Assembly: GCF_030463565.1 (NCBI RefSeq)
Contig: NC_134659.1
Location: 6,828,511 to 6,892,510 of the forward strand
Reading direction: 5' to 3'
From: Pelecanus crispus
Lineage: Eukaryota > Chordata > Aves > Pelecaniformes > Pelecanidae
DNA length: 64,000 nucleotides
The notes beneath the pieces were generated by a model that was not told where the DNA came from, did not search any database, and worked only from the letters and a program-made list of their open reading frames with translations. A program made the translations under genes and the position numbers. Each line of letters begins with the position of its first letter. The first letter of the stretch is position 1. This document shows, piece by piece, positions 36,628 through 52,045 of the stretch.

Positions 36628-37376
36628 GTCTGGGATGTGCCCCGAGATGTGCCCCGAGATGTGCTGAGATGTGCCCCGAGATGTGCCCCAAGATGTACCC
36701 CGAAATGTACCCCGAGATGTACCCCAAGATGTACCCCGAGATGTGCCCTGAGATGTGCCAAGATGTGCCCTGAGATGTGCCCCGAGATGTGCCCCGAGAT
36801 GTACCCCAAGATGTGCCCCGAGATGTGCCCTGAGATGTGCCGAGATGTGCCCCGAGATGTGCCCCAAGATGTGCCGAGATGTGCCCCAAGATGTGCCCCG
36901 AGATTTGCCCCGAGATGTGCCCCGAGATGTGCCCCAAGTTGTGCCCCGAGATGTGCCCCGAGATGTGCCCCGAGATGTACCCCAAGTTGTGCCCCGAGAT
37001 GTGCCCCGAGGTGTCCCCTGAGATGTGCCCCGAGATGTGCCCCAAGTTGTACCCTGAGATGTGCCCCAAGATATGCCCCAAGTTGTACCCCAAGTTGTGC
37101 CCCAAGTTGTACCCCAAGATGTGCCCCGAGATGTGCCCCGAGATGTACCCCAAGTTGTGCCCCGAGATGTGCCCCAAGTTGTGCCCCGAGATGTACCCCA
37201 AGTTGTACCCCGAGATGTGCCCCAAGTTGTGCCCCGAGATGTACCCCAAGATGGACCCCAAGTTGTGCCCCGAGATGTACCCCAAGTTGTACCCCAGGTT
37301 GTACCCCGAGATGGACCCCAAGTTGTACCCCAAGATGTGCCCCAAGTTGTACCCCAAGTTGTACCCCGAGATGTGC
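36628..37376. repeat. 12-bp minisatellite array 1 (AGATGTGCCCCG-type), about 60 copies
   Basis: Head-to-tail 12-mers with consensus AGATGTGCCCCR vary mainly at AGATG/AGTTG, GTGCC/GTACC and the last base A/G. A few units are shortened (AGATGTGCCG or AGATGTGCCA). Variants cluster: AGATGTGCCCCG dominates near the ETNK2 side and AGTTGTRCCCCA towards the far side, as expected from local unit duplication. The 12-bp unit has no stop in most frames, so long open frames appear on both strands (Cys-Pro-Glu-Met, Asp-Val-Pro-Arg, Gly-His-Ile-Ser and similar tetrapeptide repeats). They are artefacts of the unit. Confidence 0.95.
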
Positions 37377-38352
37377 TGGCAGCACCCCGGGCGCGGGGAG
37401 GGACGCGTCCCCTCTGCGCTGGCCTCTCCGGTCCCGCCGCCGCCTCCCCCACCGGGCGCGGACCCCCGTAGCAGGTTTACAGGTGGGCTGGAGAGAGGTT
37501 TGACAGGCAGAGGTGGAGCCCCCCTCGCCCGCTGGTGCAGCCCCCCTCGCCCGCTGGCGCAGCCCCCGCCGCCCGCTGACACCGCTGCGGCCCCGCTTCA
37601 TTATCGCAGGAAATAACAACCGCACGTGGCTCGGAGCGGAGAATGCCCCCTCCAAAGTTTACAGCAGCCTGAAACCGGCTAAATGGACCGTGGAGACTTG
37701 GAGAAAATCATTTAAGGAAGTGGGGGGGAGGAAAAAAAAAAAAAAAAAAATCTAGTTCCCCACGTTTCTAAATATAGAGCGAGCTCTGTCAGTTTTAATA
37801 GGATGGTCATAATTGCTGCCGCCGCTTTGCTGGGCAGAGCGTGGCCTAATTGCTCGTCCGTAGCAATCCCAAGCGCTGCTACGGGGCGGCTGCGGGTTAG
37901 CCGAGCCCCGCCACCGGGACCGCGCAGCAGCCGCCGGGAAATTGTCCCGGCGCAGGCGATTAGAGGTGTTAATAAGCTGGCTTAAGGGGCCCAGGAGCGG
38001 CCCCGCAAGCAGCCCGGGCATTTTTCCCTTCCTGCTGCTCGAAACAACCGTGCTGAATAGGAACAGAACTGGATCCGCAAAACCATCCTGTTTTAGGCCA
38101 GCCTGACCGTTTTCTAGCTGAGGGCTATCGGCAGAAGCCATCAAGGGGGCTTAAGGCACCTGGTGCTTTTTCAAGCTCAGATCCGCTCGAGCCTTCTCCA
38201 GACCAGAGCCTTTGCGGCGTAGAAGAGGGCAGAGGAGACAAGTTATTTCCCACTGGAGGATTTCCCCGCGGTGGGAAAGAAGGGGAGAAGCTTGCCAGCA
38301 TCTCTGGCCAGAAGGCTGCGGAGAGGCCAGGCTGTAGCTCCAGCGCTGACCT
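37377..38352. other. Non-repetitive spacer between the two 12-bp arrays
   Basis: This is unique sequence of about 1 kb. It includes a 34-bp approximate repeat near 37510-37565, an A-tract at 37733-37750, and an AT-richer block (37750-37985) with TTAATAGG, TAATTGCT and TTAATAAGC motifs that could be regulatory. No exon is recognised. Confidence 0.5.
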
Positions 38353-38670
38353 GTGACCCAAGATTTGCCCCAAGATTTGCCCCAAGATTTGCCCCAAGAT
38401 GTGCCCCGAGATGTGCCCCAAGATGTGCCGAGATGTGCCCCGAGATGTGCCCCAAGATGTGCCCCGAGATGTACCCCGAGATGTGCCCCGAGATGTGCCC
38501 TGAGATGTGCCCCAAGATGTGCCCCGAGATGTGCCCCGAGATGTGCCCCAAGATGTACCCCAAGATGTACCCCAAGATGTGCCCCGAGATGTGCCCCAAG
38601 ATGTGCCCCAAGATGTGCCCCGAGATGTACCCCAAGATGTGCCCCAAGATGTGCCCCGAGATGTGCCCCA
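38353..38670. repeat. 12-bp minisatellite array 2 (same unit as array 1), about 26 copies
   Basis: The same AGATGTGCCCCR 12-mer occurs in the same orientation, starting with three AGATTTGCCCCA variants and then AGATGTGCCCCA/G and AGATGTACCCCA units. The AGTTG variants common in the far part of array 1 are absent, so array 2 most resembles the ETNK2-proximal half of array 1. The two arrays are about 1 kb apart with unique DNA between them. Confidence 0.95.
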
Positions 38671-40129
38671 CGCCGAGGGTCTCCGGGCAGCTCTGCCCTC
38701 CCGGCCTGTGCTGCCGCTGCTCCCCAGCCCCTGGGGCTTCCTGTGCTGATGAGCAGCTGCCTGGAGCGCCCGGGTGCGCTCAGGAAATGCTGGATGAAAG
38801 CGAGAGACGCCGATCGCTGGGCCCCCTTCCCTCCACCCCAGCGCCCCGAGGAGCCGTTGCCGCTGCCCTCCTCACCCCCGTGGCGGAGGTGATGGATCAG
38901 CGCAGAAGGGGATGGGAAGAAACGAGTAGCATCATTGGGTGCCTTGAATTTCCCATCCCTGGAGACCCAGGGTTGTGCATCCCAGCTTTAAGAGGTTTAA
39001 ATGCTACACAGCTGCACAGACCCTCCCAGGAGGGACAAACATCCGCTTCGCCACATCCTCTGCTTAACAGCCTGCGCTGCCGCTCCGTGGGGCAGGGCAG
39101 GGGACGAGGTGCCGCGCTGGGAGGGAGGGCTGGCGAGCAGAGCGGAGCCTGCTGCCTACCTGGCTGGAAAGGTCAGGCAGCAGCAGCCATTTCGGTGCTG
39201 GCAGGAGCATCGCTCTCCCAAACATCCCTGCAGCCTGAGAGGCAGCTCGTGTCAGCCTGTGCTTCGGGCAGCACTGGGGATTCATCAGCGGTCATCGCTG
39301 GTGGCAGAAATGAGGATGAGAGGCTTCTGCGAGCGATGGCACTCAGATGGTGACTTGCTCCAGGCTCTGCTCCAGAAGCCCGAGCGTTGTGCTCGGCTGT
39401 ACGGGCACGTTTCGCAGGGCTCGGCTGCCGGCTACGGCAGTGACAGCACCTGAGCTGGTGGAACTGGAGATGAGAGCGTGCTGCAGATCGCTTGGCATCG
39501 GGGAGCGCTTGGATTCGCAGCTGCTGGGCTGTAACTTGAAGCACCCGCAGCTCTCCCGCCGAACTGGAAATGTCAGCCTCCGGCTGGCAGCACGGCAGCC
39601 GGCACCGGGCTCGCAGCTCCAGCGCGCTCCCGCTGAGCATCTTCACCCACGGCCAGGACAGAGACAAGGCTCGAGGTGGGAGCTGGAGCCAACGTGGCAA
39701 GGAAAACAGATCCAGGCACGGGGGCAGCGAGAGCTGCCTTCCTGGCGGGGCAGAGTCAGCCACCCTTAATCAGACCTGCAAGCACCTTTCCCTCCCCAAA
39801 GAGCAGCAAAGCCCACGTACAGCCCCGGCCCTCCGGCCCCAGGGGTGTGACCAGTGGTCCCGAGCCCCCCGTGGGAAGGCAGGTCGAGGCATGGGTACCC
39901 ACACAGCAGATCAGCTCCTGCAGAAAAGGCTTGTTTGCTGTTTGACAAGACCCCGATTTGCCTACACGTAGATGCTGTGGCACTGGCTGGGAGGGTGTTT
40001 CGCTCTTACGGAACAGGGAAGGACATAAACGCAGCGGTGGATCCTAGCAGAGGAAGACTTGTCCACTTCTCTTAATAAAAGTGTCTGACCTCTTCCCTCT
40101 GCAAGAGTAAGCATCCACTCAGTGTCCTG
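38671..40129. other. Intergenic DNA upstream of ETNK2 and downstream of REN
   Basis: This is GC-rich unique sequence with no recognised exon, RNA gene or mobile element. Short open frames on both strands show no family features. Confidence 0.5.
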
Positions 40130-40634
40130 TTGCTCTGAGATTGTTTAATATTAAAGTCATGGAGAGGCGTAGGGTTAACACCAGCTAAAACTATCATTAA
40201 ACACAGCCAGACTATTTTTCTCCATTCAAAGAATAACACAAACCGTAACAGTTCATCCCTCCTCAGTCTGCAACCTGCGAGCACCTCCACGCCAGCAGCG
40301 CTCCGCGGCGTGCCAGTTGTACTATTCACATCACCCTACAAGTCCCTGGAGGTGCAACTCCAGACCCAGGATCCTGCTTTGATTTCCAGGCTGAACACGC
40401 TCCCTAAAAGATGCGATAAGGCTCAGTTCTCCCCAGCAGCAGAGACTCTCGGGAAGCAGAGCGGGGGTTTTGGAGTGGGAGAAGGCGAGGTTTTGCAGTT
40501 GCTTCAGTGAAGAGAGGAGGTGGCTGAGCTGTAAAGAAACGCTGTTCTCGTTTGCACTTCAAATCGCTGCTTCTCGGTGGTACTCCTGCCTCCAGGCTGG
40601 TTCCCCCGTCCCTCTCGCCAGCCCCCCCGGGCCG
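40130..40634 (-). other. REN: Probable REN 3' UTR
   Basis: This covers the minus-strand region after the renin stop down to an ATTAAA variant signal at 40144-40149, in an AT-rich patch. No canonical AATAAA was noticed on this strand before that point. The end is tentative. Confidence 0.35.
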
Positions 40635-45427
<4,793 letters not shown>

Positions 45428-45492
45428 CGCGCTCCCCCGGGGCAGCCGCTGCCTTTGCCAGCAGCTTCGCTGCGTCCCGGAGGGGAGGATGC

Positions 45493-45499
45493 TTTTATA
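45493..45499 (-). promoter_or_regulatory. REN: TATA box of REN
   Basis: TATAAAA on the minus strand (TTTTATA on plus) lies 66 bp upstream of the renin ATG. It predicts transcription starting near 45468 and a 5' UTR of about 40 nt, close to the short 5' UTR of mammalian renin mRNA. It also supports the choice of the ATG at 45427. Confidence 0.75.
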
Positions 45500-45595
45500 G
45501 CCTGGGTTTCTGCATCCGTGCGGGTTTCTCCTCCCCGCTGGCCGGGGGAGGGCTGGGGATCCTGCGGGCAGCACTGGGGGCAGGTAGCTGGGTGC

Positions 45596-45607
45596 TGACG
45601 GTGACGG
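45596..45607. promoter_or_regulatory. Tandem CRE half-sites upstream of REN
   Basis: TGACGGTGACGG contains two TGACG half-sites 6 bp apart, about 130 bp upstream of the predicted renin start. Renin is classically induced by cAMP through CRE-like elements, so these are candidates. No full palindromic CRE is present; function is inference. Confidence 0.3.
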
Positions 45608-46360
45608 CGGTGCGGAGGGTGGCACAGGCGGCAGAGCCCCGTGCCCAGCGGCAGGTGGGCACAGCTGGCAAGCGTGGCTGGCAAGGGGAGCTGTGAATAG
45701 CTGGGAGCCACCAACCCGCGCTCCCTGCAGTTAACAGCATTGCTACGCGTCAGCACCCGGCCATCGCTAAGGCGGTGGTGCGCAGGGCACGGGCCAAATG
45801 CCTGCCGGTGTCAATCAGGAGAGCTGGTGGGGGATGCTGACGCAGGTAGCGGTGGCTCGGGTCTAGACGGCGGGCTGGCCAAGGAGATGTCCCTGAGCTC
45901 CGTGCTGCACAGGAACGGGGGCTTCTTCAAAGGGCTGGGGGTGGGAACAGCAAAGGGCACTCAGCCGCAGTCCCCTCGGGCGCACGGACACCAGCTGCAA
46001 GCTCACCAGACCCCACTGCTCTTACGGGGGCTGCTCTGAGCACAGCGAGGGGGAAAAGCCCCCCCAGCTCTGTTAAACCAGTGAGGGAGCAGAGCCTTAG
46101 TGCAGAGCCTGGGGCAGAGAACAGCTAAACTCATTGCACTTGTCGCATATGATATTAGATCAAGGTACAAGCGTCCACAGCCTGGCCGGGCACACCACGG
46201 TCGGGAGGAGCAGTCTGTTCTCCGTCTTGAACAAGCAGGGCGCAGAGGAGCCCAGCATGGCTCTGGGCGCCCGAGCTGCTGTGCCCAGCCCTGCCCTGTG
46301 CTTTGGAGGGGAGATGCTGCTCAGAAACTGCAGTGGGGGCTGCAGGGGACTCCCAGCTCA

Positions 46361-46495
46361 CATAGAATCACCGAATCGTTTAGGTTGGAAAAGACCTTTA
46401 AGATCATCTGGTCCAACTGTTAACCTAACACTGCCAAGTCCACACTAAACCAATTAAGGGGAGACTAGCAATTTCATGTTTCCTGGCTGTGTTCC
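46361..46495 (-). mobile_element. CR1 LINE 3'-end fragment
   Basis: On plus it begins ATAGAATCACCGAATCG, then the hallmark TTTAGGTTGGAAAAGACC, TTTAAGATCATC and GTCCAACTG..AACCTAACACTGCCAAGTCC. This is the reverse complement of the avian CR1 3' UTR, so the element lies on the minus strand. It is a typical short, 5'-truncated copy ending in the ATTCTAT-type 3' repeat. It is moderately young by its good match to the usual consensus. Confidence 0.93.
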
Positions 46496-48858
46496 CCCAA
46501 GCGGTGCCCAGCCCAGGGTGGTGGGTGCCGGATCAGGCCCCATGGCTTCCAGCCCAGTGCTTGACCTCAGGGAACATCGGTGGGAAATGACTGCGAAGGC
46601 AATAAAAATGTTCTTGGAAGAAACCTGATGACACACTTGCCCCTGCCTCGAAACCCCCAGATACGCAATCATGCTGGCACGCTCTGTTGGGGATGGGATT
46701 TGTTTAGGCACTGCCGTCACCCTTGTCCAGGGCACTCCGGTGCTGGGGGGGTGAGGAGGGCACCCCATAAGCTGCAGACAGCTCCCTTCCAAAACCGGGG
46801 CTTTGACGCCTCCTTCCCCTGTGGGATTTTGGCTGCGGCACTTGGAGCCGGGGGAAGGCTGACCTTGTTGGGCACCGAGGTTCTGCCCCGCGGGTCGCAG
46901 CCCTGCTCCCCCCGGCCCTGACGTCTTTTCCCACGCTGAGCCCCAGTGCTGCGTCACTCGGGGGAGCCTCCCGCCCCGGCGCAGGTTGCAGCGAGGCGCA
47001 GAGGTCAGGAGGCAGCAGCCCAGCCCAGGAGCCGCAGCGGTGCGAGAGAGCGCCTGGCAGGGAGCCATCGGACATAAATCCCCTTCCCGGGCATCCCGTG
47101 GGCTCTGCCTGCTTTGCCGAGCCCCTGTTTCCCAAAGGAGAGGCCGGGGTTGCAGCGTGACTTCAAAGGAAAGGGGCCACGTCAGCCGGGGGAAGGGGGT
47201 CCCAGGATGCGGGGCCGTGGGGCTCCGGTGTTTCCAGCTCCCCTTGGACCCAGGGCCAAGGGGAGGCACGTCTGCAGGAGCCCTGAGGAGCGTTAGATGC
47301 TCTGGGCATGGCTTTCCCCCGGGAGGGACAGACGGACTCCTCTCCCGTGGGGCAGCCAGGGTGGGATGCAGCTGGGAAGGGCAGAGGGCTGCGGGTACCA
47401 GGGAAAAGGCAGCACCAGCCCGCTCTGGTCCCGGAGGAAGACAGCCCTTCCCTGCCACAACCCCCTTGGAAGGGAAACCAAGGCATAAACAGGCAAAACC
47501 AACTTCCCCAAGCCCATCAGAGAACCGAGGCCTGTTGCCTTGCAGTGGCCAGTGCTAGCCCCGAGGCTGACCTGCCTCGCTGGCAGCACCAGGGCTCGAG
47601 GATGCCCCTCAGCACAGGGCACCTTCCCCCATGCAAGGAAAATCCCCGCAAGGCATTTTCCAGTCACCTCCGCCAGCAGCGAGCCGGGATGAGCAGCTGG
47701 TGCATGGGAGCAGCGATGGAAAGACCTGACACGGGGCTTTACATGACCTGCAAAGGGTGCGTCTGTGCACAGGGTTAGAGGAAGCAGGGGAGGGAGAAGG
47801 AGCGCTGCTCCGCTGGCTCCAAGGGCTGGAGCAGGAGCCGTGCGGAGAGCCAGGCTCTGCAGGGCAGCACGGCAAGGACGGCTGCAGGGACATCAGCCAG
47901 CTCTGGGACCCTTCAGGAGACCCAGATCTGCAGGGAGGATGCTGAACTCTTCCCACACAGCGTCGAAGCGTCAGGCAGTTCTAACCAAAGCATCACTTAA
48001 CCTGAATTTGCAACGACTGAAGGCAACAGGCCATCAGGCAAGGCTGCAATCTCCCCGCTCGATTTGTGCGCTGCTGGGGGAAACCTGCTGCAGTTTGCTG
48101 CAAAGGGCCGGGGTTTCGTACACTTGCGTATCCTATAAAGAGCAGCTCATCTGGAAATAGCAGGGGAACGCTCTTAAGTTATTTCCCTGCCTGCTTTCAA
48201 GGAGCCAAACAATTGAGCTAAGAGTGAATTCGAAGAAAATGCTTTCCAGAGAGAAACAAATGCTCTCCTGTGAGATAAATGTGTTCCTCTCTAGTGTTGG
48301 GCTGAAGAAGTGCATTTCTTAAAATAAAATTTGAAATATTAAGTATTTCCCTCTCTAAATAGAATCATTAGGAAGTTTTACTAAATAGCCTTATTTCTTG
48401 ACGGATCTTTTAAAACAGTAAAAAAAAAAAAAGGTAGATGCGTTTCTGTCCTTCCCACACATTTTACACACTTTCCTAGTTGGTGAGTTGGCTGGTAGTA
48501 AAAACACACAAGACTTGAGAAGATTTTTGTTCCAGGTGACTGAAAAGCTCAAGCACAAAAGCAACTTTTGGGAACGACTTAGAGGAAGCTCTGGATGGCA
48601 CCGACACCGGGGGAATTCGGCCATTGACGTCAGCAGAGCCGGGGCTTCACCCAAAGTGTTTGCTTAAAACCAAAACTGCTCTGGCACGGCACATTGAAAT
48701 CGCAATTTACGGAACCAGAGGGAAAACATTCCCCTGCAATAAGCTTCAGAAACGCAGGCTGGGGAGAGCAGCGCCGGCTCCGGCTTGCTGCTGCCTGCTC
48801 CGACCCAGAGGCAGCTGACAGCGGTTCCCCAGGGTCACCTTGGAGCCTGATGGGAAGC

Positions 48859-49000
48859 ATAGAATCATTGAATCATCACATCATTTAGGTTGGAAAAGAC
48901 CTTTAAGATCATCCAGTCCAACCATTAACCTAACATTACCAAGTCCACCACTAAACCAGTTAAGCGTAGAGTCATAATTTCATGTTTCCTGGCTTGGTGG
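48859..49000 (-). mobile_element. CR1 LINE 3'-end fragment
   Basis: This is the same avian CR1 3' end as at 46361, with both sharing the downstream CTAAACCAGTTAAG..TTTCATGTTTCCTGGC segment, so they belong to the same subfamily. The terminal GAATCATT-type repeat is expanded (ATAGAATCATTGAATCATCACATCATTT). It is 5' truncated, on the minus strand, and lies directly beside a second, different CR1 copy. Confidence 0.93.
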
Positions 49001-49028
49001 CTGGATTATTTTTTAATGAAGATAAAAA

Positions 49029-49395
49029 CTAGGAATCATTAAGGTTGGAAAGGATCTCTAAGATCATCAGTCCGACCATCAACCCAACACCCCCATGCCC
49101 ACTAAACCATGTCCCAAAGTGCCATGTCTGCCTGTTTTTTGAATGCCTCCAGGGATGGGGACTCCACCACCTCTCTGGACAGCCTGTTCCAATGCTTGAC
49201 GATTCTTTCCATGAAGAGATTTCTCCTAATATCCAATCTAAACCTCCCCTGATGCAGCTTGAGCCCATTTCCTCTCATCCTGTCGCTGGTTACTTGGGAG
49301 AAGAGCCCAAGACTGGAGCTGCCGCCCAGGGACGATGTTCCATCCTGGCTTGATTTTCCCAGCAGGGCAAAGTGATGGGACACACACCATGCTCA
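49029..49395 (-). mobile_element. CR1 LINE fragment including the end of ORF2
   Basis: This is a longer CR1 copy from a different subfamily to its neighbour. On the minus strand it encodes the conserved C-terminus of the CR1 reverse transcriptase protein (segments like [20 protein letters not shown] and [20 protein letters not shown]), then a 3' UTR with GATCTTAGAGATCC-type sequence. It is 5' truncated; only about the last 90 codons of ORF2 remain, and there is no endonuclease or RT core. It is not an active element. Confidence 0.93.
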
Positions 49396-51480
49396 TCCGT
49401 GCTCGCTGCCGTGAGGATGGGGACGTTAAACAGGAGGGTTCGCATTATCCTGCATGTGAAGTCTCCAGGACTGCTCCTCTTTCTTCTGGTGAAGCCCTGA
49501 AGATGAAGCTTGACCAAGGAAAAGTTGCTCTACAGACAAAGTTTTCAGCTGGGGTGAAGCAAAGTCAGGAATTGCAGCGAGGCGCTAGGGAGGCTGCAGC
49601 TCTCATTTACCTGCGTCCATGTCCAAGTCCATGCTTCCTTTCCCACCTCTCCTCTGCAAGCAGCTGCCTAGCTCTTGCTCTGCTCCAAACCCCTCTGCTT
49701 TATCATCAAAGCTGGTCCTGATACCAGCAGGACTCAACCCACCTCTACCCTCCTCCTGCCCACAGCCAAGCTCATGCTAGGAAGTTGCTAGCTCTTATTT
49801 TTTTCCCCCTCTTGAAAGCCTCCCACCACAATCTGCACTCCAAGTAAAGGCAGCCCCTCCAAGCAGCAGCAAGGGAGCGCTTCCCCTGAGCCAGACCCCC
49901 CAGGGATGCAGAGCAACCATGCCCAGCCTTGGGGGGGCTGCCCTGATTTATACCCGCCGGGGAGCTCGTCCGCTGTAACCCAGGGCTCAAGCTGGTTGCT
50001 GGGGCTGGGGTCTGGGTGCCCACATGAGTTACCCCACATCAGCTGCGCTGTCAGAGCTGCTCCCAGCTCTGCTTTCACCTGGTGCAAACCCACTGCAAAC
50101 CTGGGCACCGGTGCAGTACCTGCTAAGTGCCAACAGGCCCTGCCACCAGCTCAGTCAGGCTGCGCTTCAATCAAGAGGGAACAGGTTTAACTCAAACTCA
50201 TTAATTAATTCTTGCAAGTTAAGAAGGGTATCTGCACAGGGACCGGCTTTGATGTGATTGCCTTGGTTTAATTAAACTCCTGCTTGCACCCAGCTTCCCA
50301 AGTGCTCATAGAAACCTGGCTCGCATCCATCTAGCTTGTGTCTCTGATCGCACAGACCCGCTGAGTTATCCAACCAGTTCTCCGGCAGTGCTGGCTGTGC
50401 TCCTGGGGAGAGGAGTTTCTGCAGCCCGAACAAAATAGCTCCTTTAAAATCATCTGACGTTAAGCTAGGAGAGCTCCCCACTGTCCTCGGATTCCTGCCT
50501 GCCGTGAAGGTCTCCCTGCGAGCAGCCGGCCCCTCGCGCTGGGGGACGCTCGTCCTCCAGAGCATCCAGCAGCACAGGTCCTGCCACGGGCAGGGTTTAA
50601 AAGCACCTGATGTATCTGGGCCTGAACAGTTCTTGTGGCCAAATCAGTTCTTGAGGCCAAATCAGCTGCAGAGAGGACACAGGGGGGACACGGTGGGCAA
50701 TGCCACGTGATGGGACCCCCAGCAGCCGGCCAAACCAGCCCCTTTTGTCCCTGCAGAAACAGGCTGGAAAGCAGCATCGCCCTCCCAGAAGGTGTGCTGG
50801 GGCTGTGAGGATGTGTGGCAGATGAAAAGGCACTTTGAATGCCAGTGGATGGGGCCGGATCCCTCTGTGGAGCATAAGCCGTGGATCTCCGGAGTGGTGC
50901 AGACGCCGGGGGCATGGGTAGGCAGCCAGCCCCCGCCAGCACCCATGCTGGCATTGGGGTGGGCACAGGGTGCTGGAGATGTTCCCCTGGCTCAAACCCT
51001 GGCAGAGCAATCCTGGTGCCCACCACCGCCGTAGCTCCCACCAGCTCCATCCCTCCAGGCAACAGCCTGCGGGTCCAGCTCCGCTCCCTCCTGGCCGCAT
51101 CCCGCAGGAAACAGGTCTACGGGAAATGCGAGTCCTGGCCCGTAATGCTCAGAGATATCAGCACTGTAACTCTGTGTCATTGCTCCAGGCCCTGCTCCCA
51201 CCCCAGTATCTCTCAATTAATTAATAACCCCGGATGTCATTTGCTTTTTCATGGTTGCTGAATTTGAACGGGGTAATTTACTCTCCCCCGATCAGGTCAT
51301 GAAATGTTAATGTGGTTTAATGGGTGTTTTCCTAACCTCCCCTGCCCTCTCCCGCGGCTCCCTGGGCCCTGCTCTCCGCAGCCCACATCCCCCCGGGACG
51401 CTTGGGAAGGCAGCATCACGGCCACTGCCTGCGAGCCAGGGCTGCCCGCACTGGCCAGCGCTCGTGGCCAGGGCAGCCAG

Positions 51481-51915
51481 GGCCGTGGCCACTGGAAGGT
51501 CCCTGTGCGACCTCCAGCCATGGCCATGGGAAGGTCCCCATGTCATCTCCAGCCATGGCCATAGGAAAGTCCCTGTGTCACCTCCAGCCATGGCCATGGG
51601 AAGGTTCCTGCGCCACCTCCAGCCACGGCCATGGGAAGGTCCCCATTTCACCTCCAGCCATGGCCATGGGAAGGTTCCTGCGCCACCTCCAGCCACGGCC
51701 ATGGGAAGGTCCCCATGTCACCTCCAGCCATGGCCATGGGAAGGTTCCTGCGCCACCTCCAGCTGCGGCCATGGGAAGGTCCCCATTTCACCTCCAGCCA
51801 TGGCCATGGGAAGGTCCCCATTTCACCTCCAGCCATGGCCATGCGAAGGTCCTGGTGCCACCTCCAGCCATGGCCATGAGAAGGTCCCGGTGCTATCTCC
51901 AGCCATGGCCATGAT
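51481..51915. repeat. 35-bp minisatellite beside the GOLT1A 3' end, about 12 copies
   Basis: The unit runs CAGCCATGGCCATGGGAAGG then TCCCCATTTCACCTC (variants TTCCTGCGCCACCTC and TCCCTGTGTCACCTC). Spacing is 35 bp throughout. Each unit carries the palindrome CCATGGCCATGG. Alternating variants suggest a higher-order 70-bp pattern in the middle. It ends about 120 bp beyond the GOLT1A poly(A) signal. Confidence 0.93.
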
Positions 51916-52039
51916 GCCTCTTGGTGACACTAAGCTCCTCTTAGTGCTTGGTGACACTTGCTCCTCTCCTCTCCAGAGCTGGAGCAAGCCCTGAGCCACA
52001 GGAAAGGAGCACAGTCTGAGTTTGGTCTCAGACACATTT

Positions 52040-52045
52040 TTTAAT
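52040..52045 (-). terminator. GOLT1A: Candidate poly(A) signal (ATTAAA) of GOLT1A
   Basis: ATTAAA on the minus strand lies 270 bp after the GOLT1A stop, within an AT-rich patch (TTTTTTAATTAAATC on plus). The implied 3' UTR is 52030-52315. Confidence 0.5.

Larger units (their letters stand above)
45500..52020. other. REN-GOLT1A intergenic region (6.5 kb), no KISS1 recognised
   Basis: Mammals carry KISS1 here. On both strands I looked for a short secreted-peptide gene ending in an RF/RY-amide decapeptide (Asn-Trp-Asn-x-Phe-Gly-Leu-Arg type) and saw none in any open frame. What is present is GC-rich unique sequence from 45.5 to 48.1 kb, an AT-rich tract from 48.1 to 48.6 kb, three CR1 LINE fragments, unique sequence from 49.4 to 51.3 kb and a 35-bp minisatellite next to GOLT1A. 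No other gene is recognised. Confidence 0.6.

Noticed and set aside
36145-37655. 435- and 398-codon open frames on the minus strand and 250-290-codon frames on plus near ETNK2 exon 1
   Set aside because: These are products of the 12-bp tandem unit; kept only as a low-interest finding, not as genes.
36628-38670. CRISPR-like regular repeats
   Set aside because: Units are contiguous with no spacers, the unit is 12 bp, and the genome is vertebrate. They are minisatellites; the same applies to the 21- and 35-bp arrays.
46454-47458. 334-codon minus-strand open frame in the KISS1 position
   Set aside because: It has no signal peptide, no cleavage sites around an RF/RY-amide decapeptide and no other family feature. 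It also runs into a CR1 fragment, so it reads as chance GC-rich open sequence.
48130-48610. AT-rich tract as an LTR-type element
   Set aside because: No paired terminal repeats, primer-binding site or coding remnants could be recognised; left as unassigned intergenic DNA.
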